Below are positions 1 through 5,757 of a stretch of DNA of 8,039 nt, piece by piece. The DNA lies in contig VBLM01000646.1 of the NCBI GenBank assembly GCA_005879095.1, forward strand, positions 1 through 8,039. Reading direction: 5' to 3'. Under the pieces are notes generated by a model. That model saw only the letters and a list, made by a program, of their open reading frames with translations, made no database searches and was not told where the DNA came from. This stretch comes from Deltaproteobacteria bacterium. Lineage in GTDB: Bacteria; Myxococcota; Myxococcia; Myxococcales; 40CM-4-68-19. Each line of letters begins with the position of its first letter. The stretch's first letter is position 1. The position numbers and the translations under genes are program-made.

Positions 1-18
1 GTAATTCCGCGAGGTTGG

Positions 19-117
19 TGGCGGTAGCGCATGGGAATCGAACCCACCGAGGACGACTCTCATCGCCCGCCACCGGTTTTGAAGACCGGGCCGGCCACCA
101 GATCCGGACGCGCTACC
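19..117 (-). tRNA. selC: tRNA-Sec (anticodon UCA), selenocysteine tRNA with encoded CCA
   Basis: This is the tRNA that inserts selenocysteine at recoded UGA codons, after being charged with serine and converted by SelA. Seen directly on the minus strand: an 8-bp acceptor stem, GGTAGCGC (117..110) with GCGCTACC (30..23); discriminator G (22) and encoded CCA (21..19); anticodon stem CCGGT/ACCGG (89..85, 77..73) closing a CTTCAAA loop with anticodon TCA at 82..80; a 6-bp long variable arm GGGCGA/TCGTCC (68..63, 56..51); and a T stem GTGGG/CCCAT with loop TTCGATT (47..31). The 8-bp acceptor plus 5-bp T stem and long extra arm are hallmarks of bacterial tRNA-Sec and exclude an opal suppressor of an ordinary isoacceptor. 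Every stem of the tertiary core pairs, so it looks functional. No other Sec-machinery gene (selA, selB, selD) is in the window. Confidence 0.96.
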
Positions 118-198
118 GCGGCGAAACTACAGGGCAGCCGCCGAGTGGTCCAGCGCGAAGGACACTGAACGTAAGCCCACCGTAACTCGGCGGCAGGA
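118..198 (-). promoter_or_regulatory. Short spacer upstream of tRNA-Sec; possible weak promoter
   Basis: This 81-base gap separates the integrase remnant from selC. On the minus strand a TGTAGT hexamer (131..126) lies nine bases before the tRNA, and TGGACC (152..147) lies 15 bases further upstream. Both resemble sigma-70 elements only loosely and the spacer is short, so this is a weak candidate. selC must be transcribed from somewhere upstream on this strand and no stronger candidate is visible here. Confidence 0.2.
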
Positions 199-410
199 TC
201 AGCGCCGCTTCTGGAGCGGAAGGACCGCGCTGCCCACCGGACAGTGCTTTTGCCATTCCCTGAGGACGTCGGCGAGCGCGGGAACGAGCGGGACGTGCCT
301 GCTCTCGTCGTCCTTGGTGGGTCCGTCGGCTCCGCGTGCACGTGAATCAGGCGGGTGAAATCGATGTCGGCCCATTCGAGCGCGCGGACTTCGCCGGGCC
401 GCAATGTTCA
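199..410 (-). pseudogene. Frameshifted internal remnant of a tyrosine recombinase (phage-type integrase)
   Basis: Two overlapping minus-strand frames together spell one stretch of a tyrosine recombinase catalytic domain. The first, from TTG at 404, begins LRPGEVRALEWADIDF and carries the first catalytic Arg in the usual (M/L)RPGE setting. The second continues PTKDDESRHVPLVPALADVL, with the beta-hairpin Lys, and ends at a stop at 201..199 after VLPLQKRR. The switch of frame falls near 325-335, so at least one indel has occurred. Missing are the whole N-terminal DNA-binding part before LRPGE, and the HxxR box, second His and Tyr nucleophile after the hairpin. About 65 of some 300-400 residues remain, so it cannot be active. 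It starts two in-frame stop codons after the phosphoethanolamine transferase gene and ends 81 bases before selC, on the same strand. It is most likely the fossil of an integrated element; a domestic XerC/D gene is unlikely. Confidence 0.82.
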
Positions 411-2069
411 CTACTCTGCAAGATCCGCCCGGCTGGCGCTTCGAGGGGGCACGTTCGCTGCCCGCCATTCATCGAAGTCCACCAGCCGGTCGCGCTTGCG
501 GAAGAGGCGGGTCCCCGGCGAAAGCCCCGGGCTGAACACGCTCAGCTTGCTCACATCCATGCCGCGGATGCGGATGCCGGCCAGGTCCGCGAGGGTGCTG
601 AACACCACCCGGGTATTGAGCTTGCGCGAAGCATTGGTCCGGGCCGCCTCGCGCATCTCCGGATGGGCCTGCGCCCAGGCGTCCGACATCCAGAGCAGCG
701 CCGGGACGGGCATGTCGTATTCGTTGTTGAGGAAGTGTCCGAAGAGCTGGCGGCCGTCGTCGTAGAGGTTCTCCCCGTGGTCGGCCACGTAGAAGAGGCC
801 GGCGAGGCCCGGGCGCGTCTCCAGCCAGGAGATCAGCCGGGCGAGGACCTCATCGGTGTAGACGATGGAGTTGTCGTACTGCTCGATGAGCGCGTCCCGA
901 TCGCCGGCCGCGCCCGAGAAGCGCGCCGACGAGGCCGGATAGCGGTCCTTGAAGACGAAGTGGCTGCCCTGGGTGTGGAGGACGAAGAAGAGCTTCTCGC
1001 CCGGGGCCCGGGCGGCGAATTCCTTCAGCGAATCGATCAGCGCGCCATCGTGCCTGCGGTCGAGGAACCAGGTGTGATCCGCCTCGCCGGAGTAGCGGTT
1101 GATCGCGCCGGTGAAATGATCGCGCTGCTGCGTCGAGAGCCAGTAGGTGAGGAAGCCCGCTTCGCGGAATGCCGCCACGATGGACTTCTCGTTCGCGCGC
1201 GCGTCGGGATCTTCGATGCCGGCCCGGGTGATCATCAGCGGGACCGAGATCTGCGTCAGGGCCGCCTGCGTCACCATGTCCTGGAGGACGACGAGGTTGG
1301 ACTGCCGGGCGAGCCTGGGCGTGGTCTCGCGTCCGTAGCCATACAGGCTCCAGTGGTCCCGCCGCGAGCTCTCGCCGACGACGAGGACATAGAGCTCGGG
1401 CCCGGCCGGCGCCTGCGGGCGGGTCGCTCCGAACGAGAAGGATGCCGCGCGGCGCTCGTGCTCCAGCGCGTCGCGGTAGACGCGGTACGCCACGTACCCT
1501 TGCGGCAGGACGCCGAAGGGGCTGTTGCGGTCGTGCACGACGATCTCGCCCACCGCCTCGCGCAGCGAGCCGGTGGCGCGCGTCCGGTAGGCGAGCAGAC
1601 CGCCATAGAGGACGGCGAGCCCGGCCAGCGAGATGAGCATCGGCCGCCGTGAGCGGATGACCAGGTTCCGCCCGGCGAACACCGCTGCCGCGAAGAGCAC
1701 CAGCAGCACGGCTGTCGCGACGATGAGCGGCAAGGCCTGCGCGCGGATGAAGTCGGGGACCAGGCGCAGGTTCTCCAGGATCATGCTGATCGAGCTGGAT
1801 GACAGCCGGGTGTCGTAGCGCAGCACCAGGAACAGGTCGAACGCGGTCGCGACATAGAAAGGAAACAGCACCGCGTGGGCCAGCCATTGCCGGCGGAACA
1901 GGCACTGCACCAGGGCCAGCCAGAGGACCGAGGCGGGCACCGCGAAGAGGCTGATCTTGTCGATGCCGCGCCCGTCGGAAGCGGTGAGGCCCAGGTCGTG
2001 GACGACCGGCGACGCCAGGTAGAGATTGGCCAGCAGAAGCACGATCCAGTTTCCAGCGCGTTGCCTCAT
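411..2069 (-). CDS. Phosphoethanolamine transferase, EptA/CptA family, inner-membrane sulfatase-fold enzyme
   Basis: The family moves phosphoethanolamine from phosphatidylethanolamine to a lipopolysaccharide acceptor (lipid A or core sugars) on the periplasmic face of the inner membrane, using Zn. The 552-residue product has five hydrophobic segments (about 7-26, 39-58, 62-83, 113-133, 143-161) and then a soluble alkaline-phosphatase/sulfatase-fold domain. Catalytic signatures are VVGESSRRDHWSLYGYGR (metal ligand Glu233, nucleophile Ser234), HTQGSH (His365, His370), QYDNSIVYTD, and ADHGEN (Asp430, His431). Length is normal for the family. The nucleophile is Ser where EptA and MCR have Thr; together with SLYGYGRETTP this resembles the CptA/EptC branch that modifies core sugars, but the acceptor cannot be assigned. 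ATG 2069 is chosen because it overlaps the upstream stop (ATGA), has AGGGA at 2082..2078, and directly precedes the first membrane segment; an upstream in-frame extension to 2234 is charged and overlaps the preceding gene. No terminator is visible after the TAG. Confidence 0.93.
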   Translation of the reverse strand: MRQRAGNWIVLLLANLYLASPVVHDLGLTASDGRGIDKISLFAVPASVLWLALVQCLFRRQWLAHAVLFPFYVATAFDLFLVLRYDTRLSSSSISMILENLRLVPDFIRAQALPLIVATAVLLVLFAAAVFAGRNLVIRSRRPMLISLAGLAVLYGGLLAYRTRATGSLREAVGEIVVHDRNSPFGVLPQGYVAYRVYRDALEHERRAASFSFGATRPQAPAGPELYVLVVGESSRRDHWSLYGYGRETTPRLARQSNLVVLQDMVTQAALTQISVPLMITRAGIEDPDARANEKSIVAAFREAGFLTYWLSTQQRDHFTGAINRYSGEADHTWFLDRRHDGALIDSLKEFAARAPGEKLFFVLHTQGSHFVFKDRYPASSARFSGAAGDRDALIEQYDNSIVYTDEVLARLISWLETRPGLAGLFYVADHGENLYDDGRQLFGHFLNNEYDMPVPALLWMSDAWAQAHPEMREAARTNASRKLNTRVVFSTLADLAGIRIRGMDVSKLSVFSPGLSPGTRLFRKRDRLVDFDEWRAANVPPRSASRADLAE

Positions 2070-2443
2070 GAAACCCGTCCCTGTGTCGGCGCGAGCGCCC
2101 GCTGGGTCAGCCAGCCCAGCTTGAGCGCCAGCCTGTCGGCGAGGATTCCGTCGATCCGGACGCGCTCCAGGAGCGATGCCGTAGTTTCGCAGCGCACCAT
2201 CCGGTGCACGCTCTCTCCCACGTCCGGCAACCACTCGCCCCGGCGCGGTCCGAGGAGCACCGGCGAGTAGGGCACCGTGAAGAGATCGACCGTCGGACGC
2301 AGCCGCGCGCCGCGGCGCGGCTTCACGATCCAGCGATCGACGTCGGCGAAGCTGTAGGCGCCGAACTGCTCGGGCCCGAACGCATCGCGTGGGGCGATCG
2401 CGGCCTGTGCGGACGGCTCCATCAGGCTGGACAACCTAGGCAT
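2066..2443 (-). CDS. Hypothetical protein, translationally coupled to the phosphoethanolamine transferase; possibly a C-terminal remnant
   Basis: I do not recognise this 125-residue product. It is soluble-looking, with no signal peptide or membrane segment. A basic middle (WIVKPRRGARLRP) is followed by VDLFTVPYSPVLLGPRRG and a C-terminal part MVRCETTASLLERVRIDG that looks like folded protein. Its stop overlaps the next start as ATGA, which argues that the frame is really translated and that its product is made together with the phosphoethanolamine transferase. ATG 2443 or ATG 2422 could serve as start; neither has a convincing Shine-Dalgarno. The open frame continues upstream to 2659, but that stretch is antisense to the hydrolase fragment and reads as arginine-rich non-native protein. 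The gene may therefore have lost its original 5' end at the junction near 2444-2507 and be a C-terminal fragment. Confidence 0.5.
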   Translation of the reverse strand: MPRLSSLMEPSAQAAIAPRDAFGPEQFGAYSFADVDRWIVKPRRGARLRPTVDLFTVPYSPVLLGPRRGEWLPDVGESVHRMVRCETTASLLERVRIDGILADRLALKLGWLTQRALAPTQGRVS

Positions 2444-2506
2444 CGCCCTGCGCAGAGGAGCCAAAGCGTCAGGCAGCGAACACGTTGCCGTTGGCGAGCC
2501 GCCGGG

Positions 2507-2731
2507 ACGACGGGCTTCGCGCCGATGCCGCTCGCGAAGCTGCCGTTCCCGAGCATCGTCGTGTCGAGCACCGACGACGAGTACGTCAGACCGGAGCGCG
2601 CGAAGGAGATCGCGCGGGCCTGGGGGAGTCGGCTGGTCGACGTCGGCGCCAGGGGCCACATCAACAGCGCCTCCGGCCTGCGCGGGTGGCCTGAGGGATT
2701 CGGCTTCGTGGAAGAACTGCGGGCGACCTGA
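2507..2731 (+). pseudogene. C-terminal fragment of an RBBP9/YdeN-type serine hydrolase
   Basis: This is the only convincing plus-strand coding sequence. The residues GFAPMPLAKLPFPSIVVSST, then DDEYV, AKEIARAWGSRLVDVGARGH and INSASGLRGWPEG, match the end of small alpha/beta hydrolases of the RBBP9/YdeN family (about 180-190 residues). The acid (Asp in SSTDDEY) and the His (GHINSASG) of the catalytic triad are present. The N-terminal two thirds, including the GHSxG nucleophile, is absent; before GTTGF the sequence no longer resembles the family in any frame. An ATG at 2525 could start a 68-residue peptide, but without the Ser nucleophile it cannot be an esterase. Its stop lies four bases from the stop of the Wzy gene on the other strand, so the two were probably natural convergent neighbours before the hydrolase lost its 5' end. 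Confidence 0.8.
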
Positions 2732-2735
2732 GCCC

Positions 2736-4214
2736 TCAAACGAGTCGGCGCCGCGCTGTTGCCGCGACCGCCGCCGGCGACCACGCGCCGGTCCGCACCG
2801 CGAGCGCTCCCGCCGTCGCCAGCGCTGCCGACGCGAGCCACACCGCCGACCAGCTTTGCGTGCCCATGTCGCCCCAGGCCTGGATGACGAACATCACCTG
2901 CGCGCAGAGCGATGCGAGCGCGGCGCAGCGCTCGACCGGCGTCCGCGCAAACCGGTGCGATCGCGCCGCGAGGTAGATCCCGACGACGAACAGCGACCAG
3001 AGGAGGAAGAACCCGATCGGACCGCCCGCGGTCAGCATCCACACGACTTCGTTGTGCGGGATGTAGCGATAGAGGGCGAAATCGGCGGAAATGTCGGGGC
3101 CCTTGATGGCTTCCTCGTACGGATGGCCGAGCCCGGTGCCGAGCGGGTGCAGCCGCAGCGTCTGCGAGAGATTGAAGTTCTCGATCTCCCGCGCGCCAGT
3201 CGACGAATCGGCTCCGGCCCGTTGCACGGTGCGGCGCGGGCTGATCACGGTTCTCGCCGCCGCCACCGGCTTGAACGCCGGCGCATCGGATTGCCAACCG
3301 GCGGCGACGTACGCCACCGCCAGCGGCACCGCGAACAGCGCGCCCCGCGCCAGCGCCCGCTTGCCGGCATTCCAGCGGGCGAAGTTCCAGATCAGCGCTG
3401 CTGACGCCGTCAGCCCGACCCAGGCGATGCGCCGGTTGTTGAGCCAGATCGCCGCGAGGATCGGCGGAAGAAAGAGCAACGACCGCAGCGATGCAGCATT
3501 CGGCCGTTCGAGCCAGCGCGCCGCCAGAAGCGCGACCGCGAGGCAGAGCAGCAGCGTCTCCGAGTGCGAGAGGATGACCGGCGAATCGATCCCCCGAGGC
3601 AGCGCGACGAAGAAATGGAACCAGAGGCCGACCGCCGATTTGACCAGCGCGGCGGCGACGATCAGTTGCGAGAGCCGCAGAAAACCGGACTCGCCGTCGA
3701 GCGCGTGCGCGGAAAGCCAGATCAGCCCCGGCATCCACGCCAGCTGGCGGACCTGCCAGTACGCCGCGTCGGCACTTCCGCCCCGCACCGCGCCCGCCGC
3801 CGCGAGCAGGACGACGGTCGCGAAGAAGGCTGCCGCGGCCGAGCGCAACGGCGCCGCCAAGCGCGCGCGATCGGCCGACAAAGCCGCCCGCACGAGCAGC
3901 ACGAAGCCCGCGACGTCGATCCCGGAGAACGGCAACGCCGAAATCCCGAACGTCCCGCTCCAGTTGCTGCACAACACCTGGCCGAGCGCGTAGAGCGGCG
4001 AGTGCCAGTGGCCCGACATCGGGTTGTCCTGCGGCGCGTCGGCGATCAGCGAGAGGAAAACCAGTGAAAACACGCACGACCGCAGCGGCGCGAACAAGAG
4101 CGCCATGAACGCGACAGCGGCCAGCGCGGGCCCGATCGCTACCGCGGCGTCTCCGTTGGAAAGCAGCACAGCCGCGACCGTCACTGCAGCGAGCGGCAGC
4201 GCGGCCCGGCTCAC
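2736..4214 (-). CDS. wzy: O-antigen polymerase/ligase family membrane protein, probable Wzy polymerase
   Basis: Proteins of this class either polymerise lipid-linked repeat units at the periplasmic face of the inner membrane (Wzy) or ligate finished chain to lipid A core (WaaL). The 492-residue product is almost wholly hydrophobic, with about ten to twelve membrane segments and one larger periplasmic loop around 305-385. Family signatures are NNRRIAWVG (259-267), HPLGTGLGHPYEE (356-368) and YIPHNEVVWMLTAGGPIGFF (384-403); the HN-x8-GG-x-IG pattern is typical of the Wzy_C domain. Sitting after a flippase, OPX protein and co-polymerase, it is most easily read as the Wzy of this pathway, but a ligase cannot be excluded. 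The start is a GTG at 4214 that overlaps the stop of the co-polymerase gene (GTGA) with no clear ribosome site, so translation is probably coupled. It is the last gene of the export operon; the converging hydrolase fragment starts four bases beyond. Confidence 0.86.
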   Translation of the reverse strand: MSRAALPLAAVTVAAVLLSNGDAAVAIGPALAAVAFMALLFAPLRSCVFSLVFLSLIADAPQDNPMSGHWHSPLYALGQVLCSNWSGTFGISALPFSGIDVAGFVLLVRAALSADRARLAAPLRSAAAAFFATVVLLAAAGAVRGGSADAAYWQVRQLAWMPGLIWLSAHALDGESGFLRLSQLIVAAALVKSAVGLWFHFFVALPRGIDSPVILSHSETLLLCLAVALLAARWLERPNAASLRSLLFLPPILAAIWLNNRRIAWVGLTASAALIWNFARWNAGKRALARGALFAVPLAVAYVAAGWQSDAPAFKPVAAARTVISPRRTVQRAGADSSTGAREIENFNLSQTLRLHPLGTGLGHPYEEAIKGPDISADFALYRYIPHNEVVWMLTAGGPIGFFLLWSLFVVGIYLAARSHRFARTPVERCAALASLCAQVMFVIQAWGDMGTQSWSAVWLASAALATAGALAVRTGAWSPAAVAATARRRLV

Positions 4215-5572
4215 GGCATTTCGGCCAGCGCCAGCCGCTCTTGCGCCTGCACGTCGCCGCCGAAGGCCTCCGCCGCGATCGCCCCGAGTGCCGCCATCAC
4301 GGCGCCAGCCAGCACGGCGGCGAGCACCAGCAGCGGCACGCGCGGGAACGAAGGTCCCTCCGGAACCTCCGGCGGCGTCATCACCAGGTAGCGGCTTTCG
4401 AACGCGACGCGCGCCGCTGCCAGCGCCTGCCGCGCGTCGGCGACTTCCGCTTGCAACCGCGAAAGGCTCGCCTCCTCCATCGAGATGCGCGCCTTGTCGA
4501 ACGAGACCGCCGGGTCATCCTCTTTCAACTCGGCGGGCCATGCCGGGCCGGGCTCCGTCGAGAGCTCCGTCTCGCGGCCGCCGGCGCGCACGTAGGCGGC
4601 AAGAAGCGCCTGCTCTTCGGCGCGCATCCGGTCGACCTGCGATCCCTCCGCGGCGAGCGCTGCGATCTTCTCCTGCGTCTCGAGCAGCGTGGCGTTCTCC
4701 GGCCCCAGCGCAGCGCGCTGCTCGGCGAGCGTAGCGTTCAGCTCGGCGAACCGGCGCCTTCGCGTCTCCTCGAGATCGGCGATCGCCTTGCGCCGCGCGA
4801 TCAACTCCAGCCGCTCCTGCGCGAGCGCCGGATCGGGCAGGTCGCGGAACCGGCCATCGGCCTGCAGCGCGCGCACCGTCGCTGCCCGCGCGCCGCGGCG
4901 CTTGAGCCGCACCGCAGCCGTGACGCGAGCCGTCAAGTCATCGATGCGCCGCTGCAACTGCGCCGCGCTCGCCTCCATCGACGTCGCCTTGCGCTCGAGC
5001 GGCGAAAGCTCGGCGTCGCGCCGGGCGTCGAGCAGGAATTTCTGCGCGGCCTCGACCACCGCCACCGCGCTGCGCGGCTCGGGCCAGTCGAAGCCGATCA
5101 CTACCTGCTCGCCCTTGACCTGAACGGTGAGCTTCTTCTGGAGCCGATGCACCATCGCGCGCTCGCGACCCACCGGATCCACGGGTGCGATGCGCTCCCA
5201 CAGGTGCGAAAGCGCGCCGCGTTCGGCTTCCCACGTCGAGACCAGGTCCTGGCCGCGCACGATGGCGACCAGGTTGTCGTGCGCCAGCGCGACCTGCGCG
5301 GCCGATTCGAGCAGGCCGGCCGGATCGCCGCTGTTCTGCCGCGCCACGCCCGGCGCGCCGTCGGATGGCAGCGCGAGCAGCTTCGACTCGACGTGATAGC
5401 TGCGCGGCAAGAGCGGCAGCGCGAGGAGCGTCGCGCCGACGACGGCGGCGAAGATCTCGACTGCGATCTTCCACCGGTGCCGCAGCGCGCCCGCGACGAA
5501 GGCGGCCCGCGCCCGAAGCTCGCCGGCCTCGAAGAGCGGCGGCGCGGCGAACGGCTCGACTTCGTTGCCCAT
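4211..5572 (-). CDS. Polysaccharide co-polymerase (Wzz/GumC-type chain-length determinant), no kinase domain
   Basis: This inner-membrane protein projects a coiled-coil domain into the periplasm and sets polymer length, contacting the Wzy polymerase and the OPX channel. The 453-residue product has a cytoplasmic N-terminus, TM1 at about 36-57 (ending LLALPLLPRSYHVESKLLAL, the classic Wzz opening), a long helical, coiled-coil-rich region at about 185-395, then the proline-rich motif PPEVPEGPSFPRVP just before TM2 (about 413-436). The C-terminal tail is only some 15 residues, so there is no Walker A motif and no BY-kinase or tyrosine cluster: it is a PCP of the type that lacks a fused kinase. 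ATG 5572 is preferred because it has an excellent Shine-Dalgarno (AGGGAGGG). An in-frame GTG at 5587 would add five residues and overlap the preceding stop, and is possible. Its end overlaps the Wzy start. Confidence 0.9.
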   Translation of the reverse strand: MGNEVEPFAAPPLFEAGELRARAAFVAGALRHRWKIAVEIFAAVVGATLLALPLLPRSYHVESKLLALPSDGAPGVARQNSGDPAGLLESAAQVALAHDNLVAIVRGQDLVSTWEAERGALSHLWERIAPVDPVGRERAMVHRLQKKLTVQVKGEQVVIGFDWPEPRSAVAVVEAAQKFLLDARRDAELSPLERKATSMEASAAQLQRRIDDLTARVTAAVRLKRRGARAATVRALQADGRFRDLPDPALAQERLELIARRKAIADLEETRRRRFAELNATLAEQRAALGPENATLLETQEKIAALAAEGSQVDRMRAEEQALLAAYVRAGGRETELSTEPGPAWPAELKEDDPAVSFDKARISMEEASLSRLQAEVADARQALAAARVAFESRYLVMTPPEVPEGPSFPRVPLLVLAAVLAGAVMAALGAIAAEAFGGDVQAQERLALAEMP

Positions 5573-5576
5573 CCCG

Positions 5577-5584
5577 CCCTCCCT
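5577..5584 (-). promoter_or_regulatory. Strong ribosome binding site deciding the co-polymerase start
   Basis: AGGGAGGG lies just upstream of ATG 5572, with GGAGG at 5582..5578 spaced five bases from the ATG. It favours ATG 5572 over the GTG at 5587, which lies upstream of this site. It begins inside the stop codon of the microprotein gene, so ribosomes finishing there could reload. Confidence 0.7.
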
Positions 5585-5751
5585 CACGGCCGCGGCGTCA
5601 CAAAGAGCACGATCAGCCAGTAGACGACCACGAACGTGAACATCCGGACGAGCAGCCTGGCGAGGCCGCGGCGCGCGTCGGGCTCCCGAGCGGCCAAGCT
5701 AGGCATCGCCACGGTCGCGACAAGTATCGAGAGGAGCAACAGGTTGGCCAT
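5584..5751 (-). CDS. 55-residue predicted membrane microprotein between barrel and co-polymerase
   Basis: I do not recognise this small protein. It has a hydrophobic N-terminus (MANLLLLSILVATVAMPSLA), an arginine-rich connector (residues 21-36, with Arg at 22, 27, 28, 32 and 36), a second hydrophobic stretch FTFVVVYWLIVLFV (38-51) and a short tail TPRP. The basic loop predicts a helical hairpin with both ends in the periplasm, or a signal peptide followed by one membrane anchor. The frame is open over its whole length, fills the only gap between two operon genes exactly, starts six bases after the barrel stop, and ends where the co-polymerase ribosome site begins, which makes it a probable real gene. 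No good Shine-Dalgarno precedes the ATG (AGGA is about 16 bases away), so it likely depends on coupling. A role in helping the export complex or the co-polymerase is inference only. Confidence 0.6.
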   Translation of the reverse strand: MANLLLLSILVATVAMPSLAAREPDARRGLARLLVRMFTFVVVYWLIVLFVTPRP

Positions 5752-5757
5752 TGTCGT

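Noticed and set aside
60..198. Continuation of the first integrase frame through the spacer and into tRNA-Sec
   Set aside because: After the frameshift this text no longer resembles a recombinase, and it runs into the structured tRNA gene.
336..1652. Long plus-strand open frame opposite the phosphoethanolamine transferase gene
   Set aside because: Arginine- and valine-rich text with no family motif; it is the antisense shadow of a minus-strand gene with clear catalytic motifs.
2070..2234. Upstream extension of the phosphoethanolamine transferase by 55 codons
   Set aside because: It overlaps the preceding frame and is charged, whereas ATG 2069 gives the normal start before the first membrane segment and an ATGA overlap.
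2525..2731. Treating the 68-codon hydrolase fragment as a functional small enzyme
   Set aside because: The nucleophile Ser motif and most of the alpha/beta hydrolase core are absent.
2422..4077. Minus-strand frame of 551 codons in another frame of the Wzy gene
   Set aside because: No membrane pattern or motif; the Wzy frame in the same place has both.
4241..5623. Plus-strand frame of 460 codons opposite the co-polymerase gene
   Set aside because: Very rich in Arg, His and Leu, no domain; a high-GC antisense shadow of the coiled-coil gene.
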